The notes under the pieces were generated by a model, which was not told the origin of the DNA, made no database searches, and was given only the letters and a program-made list of their open reading frames with translations. Source: Persicaria tinctoria (lineage: Eukaryota; Streptophyta; Magnoliopsida; Caryophyllales; Polygonaceae). Taken from it: a stretch of 64,000 nt of DNA. Position numbers and translations under genes: made by a program. The DNA is taken from contig JBANSL010000004.1 in assembly GCA_037127255.1 (NCBI GenBank), positions 39,396,467 through 39,460,466 on the forward strand, read 5' to 3'. Positions 56,491 through 64,000 of the stretch are shown piece after piece; position 1 is the stretch's first letter; every line of letters begins with the position of its first letter.

Positions 56491-58190
56491 GGTGCTAGGT
56501 TAGGCTGCTTGCATATCATTGATTGCTCTTGAAATCAGGTCTTTCGGTGTCATCCTTCTCCTTTGATGTCTGCAGCTATTCAGTACGCTATTTAACCGAA
56601 ATCGCTAACTTATTTTATCTCAGGTTAGCACCTTTGTTGTCTGTGCTGCTGTTCAGTACGTTATTTATGCGGCAATAGCACCTTCGTGTATCCTAGGCTC
56701 ATGACTGCTCTGAGGCAAGGCCTTGCTTTATCAATGCCCTAGAAATAAGGTTTGTCCCTAATTTCTTTGTCTTTCTTAATTATGTTTTTAAAATTCAAGA
56801 TCTTCAAATCGGTTCATAATTTCGAATTTGTAAATGCACCTCTCTGTCTTCCTCAATTCAAGATCTTCCTTAATTTCGAGCACAAGTTGTTGATGAAATT
56901 GGAGTCGATGTTGGATCTTAAGTACGCACACTATTGAATTTTCTGTCATTATCTCATTATTATGGTTCTATACTTCACCCATACTGAATTACTGATATCT
57001 TTCCCACTGATTTTTCATTGTGAGCAGCTCCTAAGGGAAAAATAGCAGGAAAGAAAATCGAGGTCTCAATATATGGTTTTGTGCCTTTGGTTACTATTCT
57101 TATGTATTCTCAATTTCAGATTCCTAATCCTTCATCCTTCGTACATTCCTCTCATTCTGTCTTTCATCTGTGTTAGGTAAGATTACTAATGTCTTTGAGT
57201 TTATGTTGAACTATAGAATGAGGTCTCAATATATGGTTTTCTGCCTTTGGATATGTGTCTTTGAGGTTTTTTGTAATGGTTCCTCATCTCTTTGATGAGA
57301 AGGCATGGGAAATCACCTAATTGAAGTTGCAAATTTGACAGTAGCACCTAATTCGTGCATCAACTTCATTTTTTTTTATTTGGATTAAATGATTATCTTG
57401 ATCACTTTGTATGCACCTATTGTGAGGATCATTCATTCCGTAAGTTTGTAACTTTTGTATTATATTATTTTTATGAATGAAATAATATATTATTAAGTTT
57501 GAAATATTGGTTAAGAGGTGTTTATAGGTTGTGTTTATAGCTAATCTTAGCACATGAATGAGTAACTTTTGATATATCTGATTGTCGGACGTGTTTTATA
57601 CTTTTGGAATATGAAGATTGTGTGTGTTTAAAGCTGTGAAATGTTTATTGTTTTCACCCTTGTGATTTTGACTCATAGCAAGAGCAAAGCATTTCATTGG
57701 TTTTGCTATTGCCTGTTTCTAAATTAATGAGCTAAACTGATTTGTTAAATATCAGTTGACCTAATACCTATCTTTTTGTTAGGTTTGGTTTTGTGATCAA
57801 CATGACTTTCTTGTCATGAATTCCTTTTAAATGGTGTATTTTTAAATACATGAGAGCCCGTTTACTTGCCAGTGCTATTCATTTGAATGCTATTGTCCAC
57901 TTTTCTGATGTTATTTTATCTTGAATATACAAGATAGGCATTTGTTGTGCATTCTAACATTCAGTTTCATGCTCTATGATGATTAACATTTGTGTGTTCT
58001 TCTTATACATAATATTCTGATTTGAAACATGTGTTACTTTTCCCCCTTTTATTTGCTTTGTCGTTTGTAGACATGTTTGGTTTTATAATTGTTCTGTCTA
58101 ATCAGTTAGAGAATTTGATCCTTCACATATATAAGCTTTATTACTTAAAAACCTTCCTGATGGTTTATAGTGTTGTATGTTTCTTCTAAA

Positions 58191-58313
58191 GTTTCATATA
58201 TCTGTTCAAGATATTATAGTGCCCCTGAACTCATTTTTGGTGCAAAGGAATATACTACAGCAATAGATATACGGTCTACAGGATGTGTGATGGCTGAATT
58301 GCTTCTTGGACAG
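58191..58313 (+). pseudogene. GSK3/shaggy-like kinase exon fragment
   Basis: 41 codons: [20 protein letters not shown] then [21 protein letters not shown], ending at a GT donor exactly where plant shaggy-like kinases have an intron. It covers kinase subdomains VIII-IX. The invariant RYYRAPE reads RYYSAPE and the DxWS motif reads DIRS (Trp lost), so it could not be functional. Neighbouring exons are absent. It keeps an intron border, so it is a DNA-level copy rather than a retrocopy. Confidence 0.85.
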
Positions 58314-58994
58314 GTTTATTGTTTTCAAATGTTCCTTATACAATTTTTTTGTATGATGTTCCTTTGACCTTTTTCTCAAATTAGTATCTCAGCATTTCCC
58401 TACAATATAATAGCAAAAGCAACCTCTATGCAAATGTGTACCTGTTCCACTCAAATTTGAGCTTCTAAGTTCCTTTATAGCAACTATTGGGTGCTGATAT
58501 AAGTTAAAATCCTTATTAGGCATTTGCATTTCACAATCTCATTTGGTTTTACGAACATTTTGCTTTTATTGATACTCTTTATAATTGATAGGGTGTATGG
58601 GAGGTCATTTTGCAAGATGTGTAGAAGAATTGTATAGAGTTGTATATTCTTGGAAATCTGCATAAAGTCATGGCACAACTCGCCCTTTATCAGATTCAAC
58701 TCTCACCGTCATCAACTTGGCGTTTCTCATTTTCTCAACCCTCAACTCTCATCGTCCTGATTCAGACAGTCGTAGACTCTCGGATTCCACTTGTCCTTTG
58801 TTGGAGGGCTTCCTAGCCTCTCACCATCCGACTTCATTGGCAGGCCTCAATCGCCTTCCGATTTGCCCTATTAACGACGCCAACGAATTTGGGATTTTAC
58901 TGCATCAATTGAAGCAGCTTACCATCACTCTTGTTGCTAGAGAATACACAAGGTTGGTTTTTTAATCCTTTCCTTACTCTTTTTGTCTCATGTA
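58314..58994 (+). other. AT-rich sequence with a short unassigned frame
   Basis: Mostly intron-like. 58690-58965 is less AT-rich and encodes a short Ser/Arg-rich frame (SHRPDSDSRRLSDSTCPLLE) followed by a possible donor (AAGGTTGG). I do not recognise it. Confidence 0.25.
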
Positions 58995-59260
58995 ATGTGC
59001 TTCTGATTTTTGGTGAAATATGATTTTTGGGTTTTGATTTCTGTCATGTATATCAGTGAGGAGGGAAATCTGATTTGTGTCATGTATCTGCATGAAAGTA
59101 TAAATCTGATTTCTGTAACGTATAGGAGTCAAAGGCGAAATCTGATTTCTGTCATACAACTATACTACATGTCCTTTGTTATGCTATTTGATTGCTAATT
59201 TTTGGGCTTTTGCTATGCTTCTGATTTCTGTCATACAAGTAGATTTCTGCTATGCTATGC
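58995..59260. repeat. Degenerate repeats of TCTGATTTCTGTCATGTAT
   Basis: About five units at 40-50 base spacing (AATCTGATTT(C/G)TGTCATGTA and variants), then smaller pieces of the same word. Noncoding. Confidence 0.7.
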
Positions 59261-59616
59261 TACTGATGTTTTCTTCACGTCCTTGATTTTTTTGGTGAAC
59301 TTTTGATGTAGAGAGTAATCTTAGATGCATAGTAGTAACCATGTCATTAGTAAAAGTTTAAATCTGATTTGTTTGTAGCATCGGGTAATTAGTGGTCCTA
59401 GATGCTTCTATTCTAACCTTATATAAATAATGGTTATTTTATTTCAAAAAAACAAATGAAGTAATTGGATGTTTGCTATCTCTTTGTATGCATTAACTAT
59501 TAATACTTAAGCACCCATCTATTTAACTTTTTTGTAAAACCATTCATAACTTAAAAGGCATTTTCACCTTCAAAACCTTTTGTAAATGGGTGGTAGATTT
59601 TAGACATCTTATCATA

Positions 59617-60350
59617 TAGGCAGTTGTGTGGAAAATAAAATAGAATGAAACATAAACTGATAAAACTAATGAATTGAGAATGTTTTCTTTTCAAAAAAAA
59701 TTATGGACTGATATTCTTTTAACAAAGAATATAATTTAGATTTTAGAGAACTATGATAGAACAACTAAATTAGGATTTTAGAGAATTATGACAAAACAAC
59801 AGATAGATTTCCGATTTTATAGAAATATATATGGAGTGACGTTCTTTTAGAGAATTCAGATTTAAGAGAACAAATTTTTTATTTAGAATTCAAAAGTCAG
59901 AACTAACGATAAACAACTGAATTTAGAATTCAGATTAAAAAATAAATTAGGAATTTCAGAATTCACATTAGGAATCAAGAATAAACATATAGGCAGAACT
60001 GCCGTGGAAAAAAATAGAATGAATAATAAACTGATAAAACTAATGACTTCAGGATGTTTTTTTTTCCCAGAAAAAAAATATTGTGAACTGATGTTCTTTT
60101 AACAAAGAGAACAGAATTCAAAACATAATTCATATTTTGGAGAATTATGATAAAAACAACTGAATTCAAATTTTAGAGAATTATGATAAAAACAACTTAA
60201 TTAAGATTTTATGAAATAATGGGTTGATGTTCTTTTAGAGAATTCAGATTTAAGAGAGCAAAATTCGTATTTAGATTTCAGACATAGAGACAAACAACCG
60301 AATTTAGAATTCAGATTAAAAAAATAAATCAGGAATTTCATAATTCAGAT
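59617..60350. repeat. ~365-bp tandem duplication
   Basis: 59617-59988 and 59989-60350 align along their length: GAATGAAACATAAACTGATA / GAATGAATAATAAACTGATA, then GATATTCTTTTAACAAAG, GAGAATTCAGATTTAAGAGA, GAATTTAGAATTCAGATTAA. Divergence is roughly 15%, so it is old. Inside are smaller repeats of TTTTAGAGAATTATGA. Noncoding. Confidence 0.85.
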
Positions 60351-63089
60351 GGAACAGATAAAGATCCCTAGGTTGTCTATTCAGATCTAAATGTGATTTT
60401 TTCTCTCTCCTTTAAATGTGCTTCATTTAGAAATCTGTTTTTTTCCAATCTATGGGGAAAGAGATAGATTAGGATTAGTTCAAGATTATTTGCATGTTAG
60501 TTATTTTTTTTAGTTGTCATCCTCTGGAGCATATGTTTTCCGTCCCAATGGTATCATATTAAATCTGAAGCACATGTTTCTATTTTATTATGATGTCTTT
60601 AGTGTTTCATCTATTGTCCTCCTAAAAATGTAGTCCATGGAAAATTGTCTTCTAAGAACTTGGTTTATTGTTTGGATTGGGTCTATTTTAGGGATCTTAA
60701 TTTACAACTCAATTATGATTATCCCATTCTTTTGTGACTATGAACAAATTTCCATCAGTTAACTTTTGAGGATGAACTAGAAAAGGGCTAAAAAGTGCAA
60801 GGTAGTGGTATTTCGTATCAGTAGATTTAACCCTGTTAAGTTATAGCCCTTCATTGTGACTTGTGAGAACGCTTGATTGTTGCAGAGCAAAGAGAAGGGT
60901 GGTGAGTCATTCAACAATCTCCACTATTGAGTATTTGGCCTTAGTAATAGGCAGTATGAGCACTTAAATAAGGTTTGTTCTGTGCTAGAAATTCATTCCA
61001 AGTGAATTGAGTAGGACTTTTAAGTGTACTTTGAATTTCACATTGTTGGGTAGCTTATAGATCAAAGTAATCTGGTGTATCAGTCGCGGCTAAAAGAAAT
61101 GATCAATTACTACCCATACGCTCTACCAAAGACAATGCAAGCTCATTTAATCCCCCTAGATACTCCAAATTCCTCTTTTTAGGCAATTGAAATTGCAAGG
61201 CAAACCAAATAACCACCACATTTCTGATGGAGATTATAGTACCTTGAGTTTGTTAGAATTTTTTTTTCCTGATCGTTTCTCTTAATGTTGAATATGTATA
61301 AAAGAAAAGGAAAAAGGCATTTGGAGATTTACCGCACAACATACATGAGAGAGACACCATATAGATGATCACCTATCCTAAATTGTGTTTTTTTCTTGTC
61401 AATTTTATGCCGCCTCAATTCAGCTTTTCTTCTAATTGATTTTAGATTTTTCTTTGTCTCTAACATACATGAAAATTTTATTTGCACATAAAAGGTTCTT
61501 TCCTGATCTTGTAGGTTGTCATCACAAAGTTCGTCAAACTGTGGATATAGATGTGAAAGCAGCATTGCGCTTGACCATAGAAGTGCCTCCTCCGAAGTGT
61601 ACCACGGAGGACAAATCGAAGGCAGCATCAACACTGTGGATCACGGATCACTGGAGTATGTCTTGGCCCTTCGCTGTTGGTAAGATAATACATTAAAGGA
61701 CAACAAATCCAATTAAATGAAGATGAAATTAGACACAATTGAATAGATTTCTCTACTTAATATTTTACTTCCAAACCTGAAACTTTACACAATTGTAGTA
61801 AATGTTGAAGAATGACAGCAGTGTTGGCAAAGATCGTTCTGATCAACTGATGGATATATCTATCATTCAGATGGTAAGCAGAACACCTCAATCAAACTGC
61901 GATTTTGTAGCGTAGGAAAGCGTTGATATTATACATAAGTTTCCCTCTTTATTTAGGTCAAATATGTGTAGCATCTTGGTTCCTCTAAAAAAAAAGTGGC
62001 ATCATATCTTATTTGTTCTATCTTTGATTATTTGACAGTATCCCCACAAACAATGTCAGCAAAGATCCTTCTGATTGCGGTAATACCTCCAACATTTGAT
62101 CAGCAATGCATTCCAATCGAGAAGAACCTGAACTCTACATAGATCCAGGTTCACCCTTTGTTGTTGTTGTTGTTGACTTGAGCTCCCATAAATTCCAGGG
62201 ATAAATAAAGGGTATAGGCAAAAGAAACCTTTGAGGATCAAGCATGTCGCAGGGACTACTAACTACCCAAACATCGAAGTTAGTTGTAGATAGGTGAGGA
62301 GGGCATTGAAGTAGGTGTTTAACTGTGTAGAGGGTTTGTTGCGCCGCATGTTGCAAATTTTTGGAGCTCAATTTAGATTATTATGCGCCTGCTCTGTCTG
62401 ATCTCAAACTTTTGGCAGTGTTTTGTGTATAGAAAACCTGCTCTGAATTTGTGTAATCTGAAACACATTAAAATGTTCAGGAGGTTTATCCGGTTTAGGC
62501 ATTATGTCATTTGCATGTTCCTTTATGTGTAAAACTGTTTCTTTTGGCCATATATTATTGTTCACAAGCTTCTGAATGGCATTTAAGGAATTAGGGCAAT
62601 TTGTATGATTTGGGTTAGTTTAGATCTAATAATGTCATGTTAATTGTTGGTGCTTGGTGATTATGTAGGATTTTGTTTGTTAATCCTCTTTTTTTTTTAC
62701 CTGCTCAAACTTCATTTAAGATATTATTAGATCCAAATAGCAATAATTGAACATCCAACCTATGCTTTAAGGTTCTTCCCATTGCAGAGTAAAAATGATG
62801 TGATTTTACTCTGCATAGTGTAGTTTACGTTCCATGCACATAGAATACATTAATACAATATTAAAAGTAATTTAGATAGATTCCAATAAATAAATAAAAT
62901 AATTATGTAAATATAAATCATTTTTCACCAATAAATTATATAGATATACATAATTAGTACAACATATTATATACTGTATAATATAAATATTTTTTATTTA
63001 GATTCTTTCAAAATATAAATAAACTTCACATTTATAAGGTGAACGGGTTTTTTTCTTCTAATCTACCACTAAATGATATTAATATGAAT
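60351..63089. other. AT-rich, intron/intergenic-like sequence
   Basis: No gene I can support. 61515-61690 is relatively GC-rich, bounded by AG and GT, and open in more than one frame (for example CHHKVRQTVDIDVKAALRLT); it could be another captured exon but I cannot identify it. 62155-62175 is a (TTG)n run. The rest is AT-rich with no clear repeat structure. Confidence 0.4.
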
Positions 63090-64000
63090 AGGGAACTCTT
63101 TTTATGCCAAATTTTCATAAAGGAAATTACAGAACTCGATTCGTTGCTCTGTGGACAAAGTTATGCATTTTTATGTCAAAACCGATCAATTTTTCCTCTC
63201 TTTCATGTGACAGCAGCAGCAAAAAAAATCATAACTCTTTTTAGACCAAATTTTCATTAAGGAAAAAGTTGATGACCTCTTTAGAAAGCTGTAGGAATTT
63301 ACAGAACTCGATTTGGTGCTCTGTGGACGAAGTTATGCATTTTTCTTCAGAACTGATCATTTTTTCTTCTCTTTCGTGTGACAGCAACAGGAAAAAAAAC
63401 TATTTTTAGGCCAAATTTTCATCAAAGAAAAGGTTGATAACCTCTTTAGAAAGCTATAGGAATTTACAGAACTCGATTTGGTGCTTTGTGGATGAAGTTA
63501 TGCGTTTTTCTGTCACAACTAATCAATTTTTCCTCTCTTTCGTGTTACAGCAGCAGCCAAAAAAATCATAACTCTTTTTAGGCCAAATTTTCATGAAGGA
63601 AAAGGTTGATGATCTCTTTAGAAAGCTGTAGAAATTTACAGAACTTGATTTGGTGTTGTTTGGACGAAGTTATGCATTTTTCTATCAAAACCGGTCAATT
63701 TTTTACACTCTTTTGTGTTACATCAGCCCCCAAAAAAAACCATAACTCTTTTTTGGCCAAATTTTCAGGAAGGAAAAGGTTGATGATCTTTTTAGAAAGT
63801 TGTAGGAATTTTCAGAACTCAATTTGGTGCTCTGTGGACGAAATTATGCATTTTTCTATCAAAACCGATAACTTTTTCCTCTCTTTCGTCTGACAGCAGC
63901 AGCAAAAAAACAAATCATTACTCATTTTAGGGCAAATTCATTAAGGAAAAGATTGATGACATATTTAGAAAGCTATAGAAAATTACAAAACTCGATTTGG
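63090..64000. repeat. ~170-bp satellite array, continuing past the window
   Basis: The word TTATGCATTT, or a close variant, recurs at 63161, 63333, 63498, 63670 and 63844: spacings 172, 165, 172 and 174. Each unit includes CTCTTTTTAGGCCAAATTTT, GGAAAAGGTTGATGA, TTTAGAAAGCTGTAG, ACAGAACTCGATTTGGTGCT and a GTGTGACAGCAGCAGC tail. The first unit is internally deleted, as often happens at array edges. A 95-codon frame (63606-63893) merely follows the repeat. Confidence 0.92.

Noticed and set aside
61329..61696. Two opposite-strand frames of 86 and 101 codons
   Set aside because: No recognisable motif; the short GC-rich stretch could be an exon but strand and frame cannot be decided.
63606..63893. 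95-codon frame
   Set aside because: Follows the ~170-bp satellite units; similar words repeat with the period of the DNA repeat.

Overview
The window looks like nuclear DNA of a flowering plant, probably a dicot. It carries plant-type L1 LINEs with a DUF4283/CCHC ORF1, an LTR element primed by initiator tRNA-Met, a Stowaway-like MITE, Helitrons, Mutator-like inverted-repeat elements, and spliced fragments of plant genes (MAP1D, a GSK3/shaggy kinase, a NIP30/FAM192A-like protein, an aldose 1-epimerase). There is no bacterial-style gene organisation. Almost all of the first 53 kb is nested mobile DNA.

Layout. 1-16015 is one minus-strand, Ty3/gypsy-like LTR retrotransposon. Its 3' LTR is cut by the window start and its ~3 kb 5' LTR (11640-16015) is interrupted by a perfectly centred 1.4 kb palindrome. 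A 5'-truncated LINE (LINE-1) with an unbroken 1101-codon ORF2 lies inside it. 16016-18645 holds tandem repeats and a 1.44 kb Mutator-like element. 18650-33140 is a chain of minus-strand Helitrons and inverted-repeat elements carrying GC-rich captured segments, tRNA-like segments and minisatellites. 33570-34190 is a LINE RNase H remnant. 34481-44976 is a small non-autonomous LTR element (TSD GATCC at both ends) into which a full-length plus-strand LINE (LINE-2, 34808-42695, 14-bp TSD) inserted. 45403-53054 is a third, full-length minus-strand LINE (LINE-3, 17-bp TSD).

From 53.07 kb the character changes. A TATA box and four correctly phased exons encode the N-terminal part of methionine aminopeptidase 1D. 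The catalytic exons are not found in the remaining 9 kb, which instead holds isolated exon fragments of other genes, tandem duplications and, from 63.09 kb to the edge, a ~170-bp satellite array.

The most interesting feature is in the two full-length LINEs. Each has a long extra open frame between ORF1 and ORF2 (37086-38537 and 49642-50970), and in both its stop codon overlaps the ORF2 start as ATGA. ORF1 and the next frame are also tightly joined: an 8-nt ATGNNTAG-type overlap in LINE-1 and LINE-2, and a 6-nt gap in LINE-3. This suggests a three-ORF, termination-reinitiation LINE design that I do not know from the literature. The palindrome centred on a MITE, the Helitron chain, and the repeated 'tRNA-like head plus minisatellite' arrangement are the other main leads.
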